Source of the DNA: Chloroflexi bacterium ADurb.Bin180
Lineage (GTDB): Bacteria > Chloroflexota > Anaerolineae > UBA2200
Assembly: GCA_002070215.1 (NCBI GenBank)
Contig: MWCV01000008.1
Span: forward strand, 25,101-89,100
DNA: 64,000 nt
Reading direction: 5' to 3'
Every line of letters begins with the position of its first letter. The first letter of the stretch is position 1. Made by a program: the position numbers and the translations under genes. The notes under the pieces are model-generated. The model did no database searches. It was not told the origin of the DNA and worked only from the letters and a program-made list of their open reading frames with translations. Of the stretch, positions 1 through 8,616 are shown piece by piece.

Positions 1-2
1 GC

Positions 3-809
3 TCGATCCCCGAGGTGCTGCGCTACGGTGAGGACAAGGCCCGCGAGCTCTATGCCATAACGCACAACGAGGAGCGCCTGGTCGAGCTGGAGAAGGACGA
101 GGCGCGGTTGCTGGTCGCAGCGGGGCAGCAGGCGGCCGCTCTGTCGCAGGCGCGGCGCGCCGCCGCCGAGGCCCTGGCCTCGTCTGTGGAGTGCGAGCTG
201 CACGACCTGAGTATGGCCAAGGCACGGTTCGTGGTCGATATTGGCTGGAAAGAGGATGCGTCTGGTCTGGTGGTCGATGGCAAACGCTATGCCTTTGACT
301 CCAGCGGCATCGACCAGGTCGAGTTCCTCATCTCGCCCAACGTCGGCGAGCCGCCCAAGCCCCTGGCCAAGATTGCTTCGGGCGGCGAAACCTCGCGGCT
401 CATGCTGGCGCTCAAGACCGTGCTGGCCAACGCCGACCAGGTGCCCACGCTGATCTTTGACGAAATCGACCAGGGCATTGGGGGGCGGGCCGGCGGCGTG
501 GTGGGAAAAAAGCTGTGGGGCCTCACCTCGGCACACCAGGTGCTCTGCGTAACGCACCTGCCCCAGCTCGCCTGCTACGGAGACGTGCACCTCAAGGTGG
601 ACAAGGTCGAGCAGGAGGGCCGCACGGTGACCCGCGTGGCCGAGCTGGCCGACGAGGCGCGCGTGGACGAGCTGGCGCAGATGCTGGGCGGCCCGGCCGG
701 CGCGGCTCGCCAGCAGAGCGCCCGTGAGATGCTGGCTGAGAGTGTGGCGGCCAAACACACCGCCGTGCTCGGAGCCCCGCCGCCGACCGGCAAGCGCAAG
801 AAGCAGTAG
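3..809 (+). CDS. recN: DNA repair protein RecN, C-terminal part (5' truncated by window edge)
   Basis: This is the last 268 codons of RecN, the SMC-like ATPase that acts at DNA double-strand breaks. The reading frame is open from the window edge, so the N-terminal Walker A half lies outside. Visible are the end of the coiled coil (residues rich in Glu, Arg and Ala), the ABC signature region SGGETSRLMLALK, the Walker B stretch PTLIFDEIDQGIGG and the switch segment VLCVTHLPQLA. These place it firmly in RecN rather than SMC or RecF. The stop codon at 807-809 lies only 22 bases from the end of the convergent galT gene, leaving little room for a separate terminator. Confidence 0.95.
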   Translation, partial: SIPEVLRYGEDKARELYAITHNEERLVELEKDEARLLVAAGQQAAALSQARRAAAEALASSVECELHDLSMAKARFVVDIGWKEDASGLVVDGKRYAFDSSGIDQVEFLISPNVGEPPKPLAKIASGGETSRLMLALKTVLANADQVPTLIFDEIDQGIGGRAGGVVGKKLWGLTSAHQVLCVTHLPQLACYGDVHLKVDKVEQEGRTVTRVAELADEARVDELAQMLGGPAGAARQQSAREMLAESVAAKHTAVLGAPPPTGKRKKQ

Positions 810-831
810 CCTTGCCGCGTTCGCGGTTGAG

Positions 832-1875
832 CTAGTCCTCTGGGGTTTCCCTCAACCGGTCTGCCGCTGCCTCTGGTGTCAGGTCGCGCTGCGGCTGGGC
901 CAGCATCTCGTAGCCGACCATGAATTTGCGTACCGTGGCCGAGCGCAGCAGCGGCGGGTAAAAGTGCAGGTGCAGGTGCCAGGCGCGGTGGTCGTCCCCG
1001 TCCGTTGGCTGCTGGTGCAGGCCCATCGAGTAGGGGAAGGGCACCCCGAACAGGCGGTCGTAACGCGTGGTCAGCCGCTTGAGGATGCTGGCCAGGCCGT
1101 CGCGTTCTGGCTCGGTGAGGTGCAGCAAAGACGGCGCGTGGCGCTTGCTCAACACCATCGTCTCAAAGGGCCACACCGCCCAGAAAGGCACCAGCGCCAG
1201 CCACTGGTCGTTCTCGATGACCACCCGCTCCCCGATGGTGATCTCCTGCGCCAGATAATCGCACAAGAGACAGCTCTCGGCCTCCATCAGGTACTCGTTC
1301 TGCGCCTGGTGCTCCTTGGCCGGTTCGGTGGGTATGCTCTCATTGGCCCAGATCTGGCCGTGCGGGTGCGGGTTGGAGGCGCCCATCATCTCGCCCTTGT
1401 TCTCAAAGATCTGCACATAGCTGATGAAAGGCAGGCTGCCCAGCTCATAGTACTGCTGAGTCCAGGTGTCCACCACGCGTCGCACCTGCTCCACTGGCAG
1501 GTGGGCCAGACCCAGGTCGTGCCGCGGCGAGAAGCATACCACGCGGCAGATGCCCCGCTCGGGGTGGCTCACCAGCAGGGCCGGCATGGCGCGCGGGCCG
1601 TCTGGCGAGGCGGGCTTGCGCGGCAGCAGGGCGCCATAGTCGTTATCAAAGACAAAAGTGCCCTGATAGTCGGGGTTGCGCTCGCCGTTGGAGCGCGCAT
1701 TGCCGGGGCACAGGTAGCAGTCGGGATCATATGCCGGGAGATCGACCTGCGGCAGGGCCTCTACCTGTCCCTGCCAGGGGCGCTCCATCCGGTGGGGCGA
1801 AACCAGCACCCATTCGCGGGTGAGAGGATTGTAGCGGCGATGTACTCCGGTCGGAACGCTCCATTGGGCTGCCAT
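832..1875 (-). CDS. galT: Galactose-1-phosphate uridylyltransferase
   Basis: A 347-residue protein of the HIT superfamily that exchanges UMP between UDP-glucose and galactose-1-phosphate in the Leloir pathway. The active-site motif [10 protein letters not shown] is intact, an N-terminal zinc-type pair lies in CYLCPGN, and LHLHFYPP is present near the C-terminus, as expected for GalT. The open frame runs upstream to 2061. The ATG at 1873-1875 is preferred because GGAGGTG lies just before it and because the protein then begins with the family-like start [10 protein letters not shown]. It is divergent from the HIT gene at 2000, so a 124-base shared promoter region separates them. No galK or galE is nearby. 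Confidence 0.93.
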   Translation of the reverse strand: MAAQWSVPTGVHRRYNPLTREWVLVSPHRMERPWQGQVEALPQVDLPAYDPDCYLCPGNARSNGERNPDYQGTFVFDNDYGALLPRKPASPDGPRAMPALLVSHPERGICRVVCFSPRHDLGLAHLPVEQVRRVVDTWTQQYYELGSLPFISYVQIFENKGEMMGASNPHPHGQIWANESIPTEPAKEHQAQNEYLMEAESCLLCDYLAQEITIGERVVIENDQWLALVPFWAVWPFETMVLSKRHAPSLLHLTEPERDGLASILKRLTTRYDRLFGVPFPYSMGLHQQPTDGDDHRAWHLHLHFYPPLLRSATVRKFMVGYEMLAQPQRDLTPEAAADRLRETPED

Positions 1876-1999
1876 GGCCACCTCCGCGCCAATGATACGG
1901 GACGCGAGGCTGCTGGCCAAATGGCCGTTCAAGCGCAACGCATTTGACCGTCCAGGGGCTCCACGGTACACTCTCGACCAGTGTAGAAAGGAGCCAGGG

Positions 2000-2452
2000 A
2001 TGGAACACCAGGAGACGTCGAGCGACAGACCATGCATCTTTTGCCGGATTCTGGCGGGCAAGGCGCCAGCCGTGCGGGTCTATGAGGACGAGTACACCCT
2101 GGCCTTTATGGACATCAACCCGTCGACGCGCGGCCACGTGCTGGTGGTCCCCAAAGTGCATGCGCGCGACCTGCTGGACGTCAGCGAAGAGGACCTGCGC
2201 CACGTGATCAGCACGGTGCAGCGAGTGGCTCTGGCCGTGGAAAAAGCGCTCCACCCTGACGGCATCAACCTCTTTCACGCCACGCGCCGGGCTGCTTTCC
2301 AGAGCGTCTTTCACTTCCACATCCATGTCGTACCGCGCTGGTGGAACGACGGGCTGCGGGCACCGTGGAGCGTTCGCGCGGGCGACCCGGCAGAGATCGA
2401 GGCAGTGGGCGCGCTGATCAGGCAGGTACTCGAGAGCCCGCCGCCAGCCTAG
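2000..2452 (+). CDS. HIT family nucleotide hydrolase/transferase
   Basis: A 150-residue histidine-triad protein. N-terminal CIFCRILAG carries the Cys pair common in HINT-type proteins, and the triad [11 protein letters not shown] is complete, so the nucleoside phosphoramidase or related phosphohydrolase chemistry should be active. The start ATG at 2000 is chosen because AAAGGAG precedes it; an earlier in-frame ATG at 1874 would overlap the galT start and lacks homology. The physiological substrate cannot be read from sequence. The gene converges on the minus-strand membrane protein that ends at 2465. Confidence 0.9.
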   Translation: MEHQETSSDRPCIFCRILAGKAPAVRVYEDEYTLAFMDINPSTRGHVLVVPKVHARDLLDVSEEDLRHVISTVQRVALAVEKALHPDGINLFHATRRAAFQSVFHFHIHVVPRWWNDGLRAPWSVRAGDPAEIEAVGALIRQVLESPPPA

Positions 2453-2464
2453 CCAACCAGCCAG

Positions 2465-4036
2465 CTACCGGGCCTTGCCCCAGAGCGCGCCATCGCTCCA
2501 CTGGCCCAGGTAGTCCAGCGGGCAGAGGGAGAGCAGCTCCTCTTTGGTTCCGTACTGCCAGCGGCCTTGAACCTGGTACAGGTAGACCACGACGGCTCGC
2601 CCCTCGCGGCACTCCCGGCAGACCCGGTCCAGCTCTTGCTCATAGACAGGATTGGCGATCAGGCTGGTCGGATCGTACAGCCTGGGCAGATACTCGGTCT
2701 CTCGGCCGGTCACGTACTGGATCGCCTCGGCGACATTTGAGTAAAGCACCAGCCCGGAGGGGAGAGAGCGGACCGCGGCCACGGTGGGTGACTCAGCCCA
2801 GGCCTGGCCGGAGTACCCGTGCCCGACGGCTCGCAGCTCCTGCGCCCACCGCAATCCCTCCTGGCCGTTGCGCACCAGGGACAGCGCCAGGCAGAGCAGC
2901 ACTCCCCACCAGAGGGCCGACCGGCCCTTCCCCGTCAGTTGGTAGACTGCCGCCAGTGCCGCCATGCCCACCATGGTGTAGGGAATCAGCACGAAGCGTC
3001 CGCCCATGATGGAGGCGTCGAGGAAGGTCAGTGACAATAGCAGCACGCCAACGTACGACAATGCCAGAATCAGCAGCACCGCGATCAATTCAACGGCTGG
3101 CGGCGCTGCCCGAGCGCGAGGCGGTTCTGTTCTGGCCTTTCGCAGCCAGAAGGCAATACTGCCAAGGGCCAACGCCAGCCCTCCGACGGTGAGCAAGGTC
3201 TGAACCAGCCCTGGCAGCGACAAACCGGGCAGGATCAGCTCGCTGAGCGCTGCCTGAAACTCGCGCAGCCGCTCCAAATCCACGGGGTGGTAGGCCAGGG
3301 TGCGGTTCGTCGCGGGCAGACGCAGGGCAACATTGCGCGCCACCCACGCCGCCGCCGGTGCCGCAGAGCACGCCAGCGCCAGCACCGTCGTCCGGACGCG
3401 CCGGTTCTGCGGCGTGTACTTCCATGCGACCCACAGCAGGGGCAGGAGCAGGGCCACGCCAACGTAGCGCGTGGTGATGGCCAGCCCGCCGGCCAGGGCT
3501 GCTGCCAGGAGCCAGCCGCTCCTGCGCCGCAGCAGATACTGACCGGCCAGCACCAGACTGGTCAGGGTGAAGGCGAGGAACAGCGGCTCGGAGGCCACGT
3601 TCAGGTGGCTGCGCAATGTCTGAGCCGATACCCCCAGCAGCAGCATCCCGGCGACAGTGGCCGATCCGCTGCCCCCAGAGCAGAGATAGGCCAGCAGTGC
3701 GGCCAGGACTAGGTTGCAGGCAAAGAGCAGGACGTGCAGGTAGCGGGCCGCGGTGAACGGCCCGGTGTGCAGCAGCCGGGCAGCGGCGGCAAGGGCAATG
3801 GGGTATGCTGGCGGAAAGTGCGTCAGTGGGACGCCGCGATTCGACAGACCCTTCCCCTTCAGCATGCTCTGCGCGGCGCCGAGGTAAACCGTCGAATCAG
3901 GCGTCATGGCCAGGCCGTAGGTCGGCGTGCTCAACCAGAGGGCAAGGGCTGCGGCCAGGCCCAGCGCCAGACAGAGCAGCCAGAGGACAGCACTGCTTTT
4001 TCCGGGCACTACTGGTCGACCGCCGCCGCGGACCAT
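2465..4036 (-). CDS. Polytopic membrane protein, GT-C/PMT-like glycosyltransferase
   Basis: About 523 residues with roughly ten hydrophobic helices. The first luminal loop region contains TPDSTVYLGAAQ, resembling the acidic loop that follows the first helix in GT-C (PMT/ArnT-like) glycosyltransferases that use polyprenyl-phosphate sugars. A soluble C-terminal tail of about 110 residues follows the last helix. The ATG at 4034-4036 lies 4 bases after the stop of the upstream surface-protein gene on the same strand, so the two are probably co-transcribed and translationally coupled. The family assignment rests on topology and short motifs only, and the substrate is unknown. Confidence 0.7.
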   Translation of the reverse strand: MVRGGGRPVVPGKSSAVLWLLCLALGLAAALALWLSTPTYGLAMTPDSTVYLGAAQSMLKGKGLSNRGVPLTHFPPAYPIALAAAARLLHTGPFTAARYLHVLLFACNLVLAALLAYLCSGGSGSATVAGMLLLGVSAQTLRSHLNVASEPLFLAFTLTSLVLAGQYLLRRRSGWLLAAALAGGLAITTRYVGVALLLPLLWVAWKYTPQNRRVRTTVLALACSAAPAAAWVARNVALRLPATNRTLAYHPVDLERLREFQAALSELILPGLSLPGLVQTLLTVGGLALALGSIAFWLRKARTEPPRARAAPPAVELIAVLLILALSYVGVLLLSLTFLDASIMGGRFVLIPYTMVGMAALAAVYQLTGKGRSALWWGVLLCLALSLVRNGQEGLRWAQELRAVGHGYSGQAWAESPTVAAVRSLPSGLVLYSNVAEAIQYVTGRETEYLPRLYDPTSLIANPVYEQELDRVCRECREGRAVVVYLYQVQGRWQYGTKEELLSLCPLDYLGQWSDGALWGKAR

Positions 4037-4040
4037 CGGA

Positions 4041-6329
4041 CTAGGGCCCGCCAGGCAAGAACCGGTCGCCCTCGAGGTGCTTGACCACCAGTGGCAGCAG
4101 CGCGACATAATGCTGCGGCGTTGCCGTCGCGGTAAATGTGGGACCCGGCGTCTCCGTCACAGTGATCGTGGGCGTCGGGGTGTCCGTGTGGGTAGCGGTG
4201 GGCGTCAGCGTGCTGGTCGCCGTAAGAGTCGCCGTCGGTGTTGGCGTCTGGGTCGGCGTCTGGCTGGGAGTGGCGGTTGGGGTCGCCGTTGCCGTGGCGC
4301 TCGCCGTGGGCGTCGGGCTGTTGGTTGGCGTAGGGCTGGTCGTCGGGGTAGGAGTCAGGGTCGGGCTGGCCGTCGGCGTGGGGCTGGTGGTCGAGGTAGC
4401 AGTCAGCGTCGGGCTGGGCGTGGCAATCTGCGTTGGCGTGGCCGCCTGAGGTATGCCGGCAGGCCGGAACTCGAGCCGGTCCAGTCGCGCTCCCGCCTCG
4501 CGGGCTTTGATCCTGACGCGGTGCCAGCCGAGCGTCAGGAAATAGACTTCGGCCTTGGGTTGCGGAGGACCGCTGAGGGCCACAAAGGCCCAGCGCCAGG
4601 GCCCCAGCGGCAGGTCCCAGCGGCCCTCGGCGCCCCTGTCCACGGTGACCCAGAACGAGTCCGAGCCCACCGTATCCGCCGAGATGCGTCCCCACAGCTC
4701 GTAATTGCCCTGAACGGTGATGTAATAGTCGAGGTCGACAAACCCCTCGTACGAGATGGGCGAGGCGACGTAGGCGCCGTTGGAGGCAGTGGCATCAGTC
4801 ACTACCGCCATCGGCGGGGTGATGCGGCCGAGCTCGGCTTCCACCGACAGGATGGCCGACTCTGGTGTGGCGGTCGGCGTGGGGGTGGGGATCTCGGTTG
4901 CCGTTGGCGTCGCACTTGGCGTAGGCGTCAGCGTGCCAGTGGCCGTCGGCGCGCCGATCTCGGTCGCGGTGGGAGTGGGCGACACAGTGGGGGTCTGTGT
5001 CGGCGTGGGGGTAATCGTTGGCACGAGCGGCGCTGCGCAGTAGGTGACCTCGAGCCTGGGCCGATAGGCGGCAGCGGGATAGTCGCTGGAGTAGAAATGG
5101 AACTCTTGGCTCGAGCCCTCGCCGATGAGCAGCAGGCCGGCGTTGGAACCCGGGTCGTTGACCCAGGCCTGTACGGCGTCCTTGACCGGCAAGGCGCGCC
5201 ACTGCCAGACGTCGATGGCACCGATGACCAGACTGCTCAGCACTGTCTGTGCGCGGTCGGCCGGGGCGTTCGCTCCACCGCTGGACCAGGGCACGAGGCT
5301 GGTGGCCTGGAGCCAGGTGGCCTGCCCGCCGATCCACGGCCGCAGCATCTGGTAGATGCTGACCGTCGATACAAAGAGGTCATTCTTGCGGTAGGTGTCC
5401 TGAGCCAGGTACAGGGTTGCGCCGTCCACACGCGAGCCGGTGGGGATGCGGCTGACGTCGAATCGCAAGAGGGGCCGCTTGCCCCCGCTGTTGTCGTTTT
5501 TCATCTGCAGCGTAGTATTGCCATCGTGCGTGACGGCTGGCGAGTCGATACTGAGGAACGTGTCGACCACGCCGTAGTAAGAAGGCTCTGGCAGATTGCC
5601 CGCCTGGAAGGAGATGGTCATCGGCGTGCACTGCGGGGTGGCGGTGGCGGTGGCACTGGCCGTAGGGGTGGGCGTGACGGTGGGGCTGGCAGTGAGGGTG
5701 GGTGTAGGGGTGAGCGGTGGCTCTTCACCGCTGATGGTGATATGGCCGTCCTCCACCCCGCCGAGCACCGAGCTGCCGCCGCTGGTCACGTCGGTCTTGA
5801 AGGGGACTTTGGTCCCAAAGGTCAGGGCCGTGGTTCCGCCGCCCGTACCCCACAGTGCCCTGAAGCGCACCGTGGCCACGGTAAAGGTGCCACTCGGCCG
5901 GGGCTCCTCCGGGTCGTAGATGCCGGCGGCAAAGTGGATCCGGCCCGTCTCGGTATAGATCTTGTTGCGCAGGATCTGGCTCAGGATGCCGCTCGAGGTG
6001 AGGCGGTCGGTGGGATTGCCGTCGGCATCGACCGGCAGCAAAAAGACCCGGTCATAGTTGAGGTGGATCTCGGCGCCGTCGATGAGCTCGCTGCCTGCGG
6101 CCAGCCGAATCTCGAGGGTGATGACGTCGCCGCGGGCCACGGTTGGCGCGGACGGCGAGAGGCTCACCCAGACCGAGCCGCTGGTCGCACTCACGCGGCC
6201 GGCAGTCGAGAGGCTCCGGGCGGACACGTTCATCTGGCTGGCCAGGGCGGTCAGCAGAAGCAGGGCCAGCAGCAGCGCAACAGTCCACAGAAGATGTCGG
6301 CGCACCGTATGCTCGTATGAGGTAGTCAG
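4041..6329 (-). CDS. Secreted surface protein: cohesin-like domain, DNRLRE domain, beta-sandwich, Pro/Thr linkers
   Basis: About 762 residues. A signal peptide (RRHLLWTVALLLALLLLTALA) is followed by a cohesin-like beta-sandwich (about 50-195), a Pro/Thr/Ala linker, a DNRLRE-type domain (about 230-430, with TLQMKNDN and RPLLRFDVS typical of that fold), a second PT linker, a CBM-like domain (about 500-625), and a long third PT linker. The C-terminus is LLPLVVKH. No ATG is available. GGAGGTG at 6335-6341 (read on the minus strand) sits 6 bases before a CTG at 6327-6329, which I take as the start; a TTG at 6374 and a GTG at 6305 lack a Shine-Dalgarno. It is probably exported and surface exposed. 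It sits upstream of a GT-C-like gene that might modify it. Confidence 0.8.
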   Translation of the reverse strand: MTTSYEHTVRRHLLWTVALLLALLLLTALASQMNVSARSLSTAGRVSATSGSVWVSLSPSAPTVARGDVITLEIRLAAGSELIDGAEIHLNYDRVFLLPVDADGNPTDRLTSSGILSQILRNKIYTETGRIHFAAGIYDPEEPRPSGTFTVATVRFRALWGTGGGTTALTFGTKVPFKTDVTSGGSSVLGGVEDGHITISGEEPPLTPTPTLTASPTVTPTPTASATATATPQCTPMTISFQAGNLPEPSYYGVVDTFLSIDSPAVTHDGNTTLQMKNDNSGGKRPLLRFDVSRIPTGSRVDGATLYLAQDTYRKNDLFVSTVSIYQMLRPWIGGQATWLQATSLVPWSSGGANAPADRAQTVLSSLVIGAIDVWQWRALPVKDAVQAWVNDPGSNAGLLLIGEGSSQEFHFYSSDYPAAAYRPRLEVTYCAAPLVPTITPTPTQTPTVSPTPTATEIGAPTATGTLTPTPSATPTATEIPTPTPTATPESAILSVEAELGRITPPMAVVTDATASNGAYVASPISYEGFVDLDYYITVQGNYELWGRISADTVGSDSFWVTVDRGAEGRWDLPLGPWRWAFVALSGPPQPKAEVYFLTLGWHRVRIKAREAGARLDRLEFRPAGIPQAATPTQIATPSPTLTATSTTSPTPTASPTLTPTPTTSPTPTNSPTPTASATATATPTATPSQTPTQTPTPTATLTATSTLTPTATHTDTPTPTITVTETPGPTFTATATPQHYVALLPLVVKHLEGDRFLPGGP

Positions 6330-6502
6330 GGGACACCTCCTCCCGGTTTGCTGGTCATCGCGCTCGTACTGCAACTATGACGACCTGGGCCTCCATCGCT
6401 GACGGGCCGGTGATTGGCGCCGGTTGACAAGTGAATGGTAGTCCAGGCGAGGGGTTTTGCCAAGTTGGCCCAGGAACCCTCGCCGGCCGGGATGTAAGAA
6501 AA

Positions 6503-6560
6503 GACAAGACCAGAGGCCGCTGCTAACTTGACCTCTGGACCTTGCTGTCGGGGCGGCCGG
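6503..6560. repeat. Direct repeat copy 1: duplicated tRNA-Pro 3' end plus terminator stem (decayed)
   Basis: This stretch matches 6632-6689 almost base for base (about 129 bases apart), including the CCAGAGG/CCTCTGG stem of the tRNA-Pro terminator and the first bases of the tRNA 3' acceptor. Beyond 6560 the match to the tRNA breaks down, a TCCTGAC/GTCAGGA hairpin appears, and AACCGTCGACCAC from the tRNA reappears at 6602-6614. It is a broken tandem duplication, not a second functional tRNA gene. Confidence 0.75.
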
Positions 6561-6622
6561 GTTTGCGACCGCAGGGAGTCCTGACTGCAGAGCGGTCAGG
6601 AAACCGTCGACCACGCGTCAGC

Positions 6623-6674
6623 AAAAAAAAAGGCAAGACCAGAGGCCGCTGCTAACTTGACCTCTGGTCCTTGC
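6623..6674 (-). terminator. Rho-independent terminator of tRNA-Pro
   Basis: On the minus strand the stem GCAAGGACCAGAGG pairs with CCTCTGGTCTTGC with a single bulged base, and is followed by an uninterrupted run of nine T (A9 at 6623-6631 on the plus strand). It starts directly after the tRNA-Pro discriminator base. Confidence 0.88.
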
Positions 6675-6689
6675 TGTCGGGGCGGACGG
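6632..6689. repeat. Direct repeat copy 2: tRNA-Pro 3' end plus terminator stem (intact)
   Basis: The intact partner of the repeat at 6503-6560. It covers the functional terminator stem and the 3' end of the tRNA-Pro gene, which shows the direction of decay: this copy kept its function, the other did not. Confidence 0.75.
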
Positions 6690-6750
6690 ATTTGAACCGT
6701 CGACCACTTGAACCCCATTCAAGTGCGCTACCGGGCTGCGCTACGCCCCG
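6677..6750 (-). tRNA. tRNA-Pro (anticodon GGG)
   Basis: Seventy-four bases fold as a cloverleaf. The acceptor CGGGGCG pairs with CGCCCCG, the anticodon arm is CTTGA-ATGGGGT-TCAAG with anticodon GGG, and the T arm is GACGG-TTCAAAT-CCGTC. The C1-G72 pair and A73 are the usual bacterial tRNA-Pro identity elements. CCA is not encoded, since the bases after A73 read CAG. Confidence 0.95.
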
Positions 6751-6761
6751 AACTCGCCGCC

Positions 6762-6790
6762 AGTATAAGCACGTCCCGCAGTTTTGGCAA
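6762..6790 (-). promoter_or_regulatory. Sigma70-type promoter of tRNA-Pro
   Basis: On the minus strand TTGCCA (6785-6790) and TATACT (6762-6767) are separated by 17 bases and lie 12 bases upstream of the tRNA 5' end. Five of six bases match consensus in each box. Confidence 0.7.
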
Positions 6791-6802
6791 ATGCTGCCCG
6801 GA

Positions 6803-6831
6803 TTGACCAACCGCGCCACATCCGCTAGAAT
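6803..6831 (+). promoter_or_regulatory. Sigma70-type promoter of ffh
   Basis: TTGACC (6803-6808) and TAGAAT (6826-6831) are spaced by 17 bases and lie 45 bases before the ffh start codon. Each box matches five of six consensus bases. It is divergent from the tRNA-Pro promoter. Confidence 0.7.
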
Positions 6832-6875
6832 CACCAACACTGTGCGGCGGCACAGCAACAGCGAGACCGAGAGCC

Positions 6876-8204
6876 ATGTTCGAAAACCTGTCCAACAAAC
6901 TGCAAGAAGTATTCAAAAAGCTGTCCGGCAAGGGGCGCCTCTCTGAAGCCGACGTTGACACCGCCCTGCGCGAGGTGCGCCTGGCGCTGCTCGAGGCGGA
7001 CGTCAACTTTAAAGTGGTCAAGGATTTCATCACCCGTGTGCGCGAGAGGGCCATCGGCGCCGACGTGATGAAGAGCCTCAGCCCGGCGCAGATGGTGATC
7101 AAGATCGTTCATCAGGAGCTGATCGCCACCCTGGGCGAGGCGCGCCAGCTCAACCTGTCGGGCAATCCGCCGCACATCATTATGCTGGCCGGTCTTCAGG
7201 GCTCGGGCAAGACCACCATGGCCGCCAAGCTGGCCCAACGTTTGCGCCAGTCCGGTCAGCGTTCTCTGCTGGTGGCGGCTGATACCCGCCGGCCCGCGGC
7301 CATCACCCAGCTCGAGGTCCTCGGACGCCAGCTCGACATCACCGTGCACAGCGAGGGCGACCAGGTGCCCCCACCGCGCATCTGCGCCAATGCCATAGAG
7401 CATGCCCGCAAGAGCGGCTACTCGGTGGTGCTGCTGGACACGGCCGGCCGCCTGCACATCGACGACGAGATGATGCACGAGCTGGAAGAAGTGGTGCGCC
7501 TGACCAAACCGCAGGAGGTCCTGCTGGTGGTCGATGCGATGACCGGCCAGGACGCGGTGCGGGTGGCCGAAGAGTTCAACCGCCGTGTGCCCCTCACCGG
7601 TCTGATCCTGACCAAGATCGATGGCGATGCCCGCGGCGGCGCGGCCCTCTCCATCCGCTCCGTGACCGGCGTGCCGATTCTGTTCCTGGGCACGGGCGAA
7701 AAGACCGACGCGGTCGAGCCCTTCCAGCCGGACCGCCTGGCCTCGCGCATCCTGGGCATGGGCGACATGCTCACCCTGATCGAAAAAGCCGAGGCGGCCT
7801 TTGATCAGGAACAGGCCCAGAAGATGGAGCTCAAGCTGCGCACGGCCAGTTTCGACCTGGAGGATTTCCTGGAGCAGATGCAGCAGCTCAAAAAGATGGG
7901 CCCGCTGCAGCAGATCCTGGAGATGGTGCCGGGCTTGGCCAGCCTCAAAGGCCAGGTGACCGAGGACCTCACCGAAAAGCAGATGAGGCGCAGTGAGGCT
8001 ATCATCCGCTCGATGACGCCCGCCGAGCGCCGGGACCCGCGCATCATCGACGGCAGCCGCAAGCGGCGCATCGCGCGCGGCTCTGGTGCGTCAGTGGTGG
8101 AGATCAACCAGCTCTTGAACCAGTTCCGCCAGATGCAGCGCATGATGAAGCAGGTCTCTACCGGCCGGGGGGCCTCTGGCCTGCTGGGCCGTTTTGGGTT
8201 GTGA
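6876..8204 (+). CDS. ffh: Signal recognition particle protein Ffh (SRP54)
   Basis: A 442-residue GTPase that binds the SRP RNA and signal sequences and delivers ribosomes to FtsY at the membrane. The N domain (MFENLSNKLQEVFKKL) is followed by the G domain with Walker A GLQGSGKTT (about 107-115), DTAGR and TKIDGDARGG, then a Met-rich M domain ending in QMQRMMKQ and a short Gly-rich tail. Length is normal for the family. It leads the typical bacterial order ffh, rpsP, khpA. A separate promoter lies between ffh and rpsP. Confidence 0.97.
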   Translation: MFENLSNKLQEVFKKLSGKGRLSEADVDTALREVRLALLEADVNFKVVKDFITRVRERAIGADVMKSLSPAQMVIKIVHQELIATLGEARQLNLSGNPPHIIMLAGLQGSGKTTMAAKLAQRLRQSGQRSLLVAADTRRPAAITQLEVLGRQLDITVHSEGDQVPPPRICANAIEHARKSGYSVVLLDTAGRLHIDDEMMHELEEVVRLTKPQEVLLVVDAMTGQDAVRVAEEFNRRVPLTGLILTKIDGDARGGAALSIRSVTGVPILFLGTGEKTDAVEPFQPDRLASRILGMGDMLTLIEKAEAAFDQEQAQKMELKLRTASFDLEDFLEQMQQLKKMGPLQQILEMVPGLASLKGQVTEDLTEKQMRRSEAIIRSMTPAERRDPRIIDGSRKRRIARGSGASVVEINQLLNQFRQMQRMMKQVSTGRGASGLLGRFGL

Positions 8205-8210
8205 TTGACT

Positions 8211-8238
8211 TTGACCTCTGCGCCGATTTGACTAGAAT
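8211..8238 (+). promoter_or_regulatory. Sigma70-type promoter of rpsP-khpA
   Basis: TTGACC (8211-8216), a 16-base spacer and TAGAAT (8233-8238). Each box matches five of six consensus bases. It begins 7 bases after the ffh stop codon. Confidence 0.65.
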
Positions 8239-8293
8239 AGCATTTCAGGCCTTTGCGCCTGCACATTGAACTTGATCAGGGAGGAGAGCTTTC

Positions 8294-8611
8294 TTGGCAG
8301 TCCGAATTCGTCTTCGTCGTACAGGTTTGAAGGGTCAGGCCAGCTACCGCATCGTCGTTGCCGACTCGCGTTCACCACGCGATGGCCGCTTTCTGGAGAA
8401 CATTGGCCACTACAATCCGCGCACGGCTCCGGCCACGGTCGAAGTCAATGACGAGCGCGCTCGCTACTGGCTGTCACAGGGTGCTCTGCCCAGCGACGCG
8501 GTAGCTCGGATCCTCGAGAAGAAGGGCCTCATCGCCAACCGACGGCTGCGCCAGAACCAGCCCAAGGTTGTCGAGAAGGAAGCGGACAAGCCCGCGCCCC
8601 CGGCCGCCTAG
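8294..8611 (+). CDS. rpsP: 30S ribosomal protein S16
   Basis: A 105-residue small-subunit protein. The N-terminal MAVRIRLRRTGLKGQASYRI and the downstream RDGRFLENIGHYNPR are the family hallmarks. The tail after about residue 85 is basic and Pro/Ala rich. The start is TTG at 8294, with GGGAGGAG upstream at 8280-8287. The next gene begins 5 bases after the stop, so translation is likely coupled. Confidence 0.97.
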   Translation: MAVRIRLRRTGLKGQASYRIVVADSRSPRDGRFLENIGHYNPRTAPATVEVNDERARYWLSQGALPSDAVARILEKKGLIANRRLRQNQPKVVEKEADKPAPPAA

Positions 8612-8616
8612 CGCTT

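Noticed and set aside
724..1947. A 407-codon plus-strand frame covering galT
   Set aside because: The minus-strand frame has the complete GalT active site. The plus-strand translation has no recognisable content.
4100..4450. Tandem-looking GT-rich DNA as a satellite repeat
   Set aside because: The periodicity is explained by Pro/Thr codons in the PT linker of a coding gene on the minus strand.
3927..6320. A 797-codon plus-strand frame opposite the DNRLRE surface protein
   Set aside because: It shows Gly/Arg/Val-rich low-complexity translation of PT linkers read backwards; the minus strand has a signal peptide and domains.
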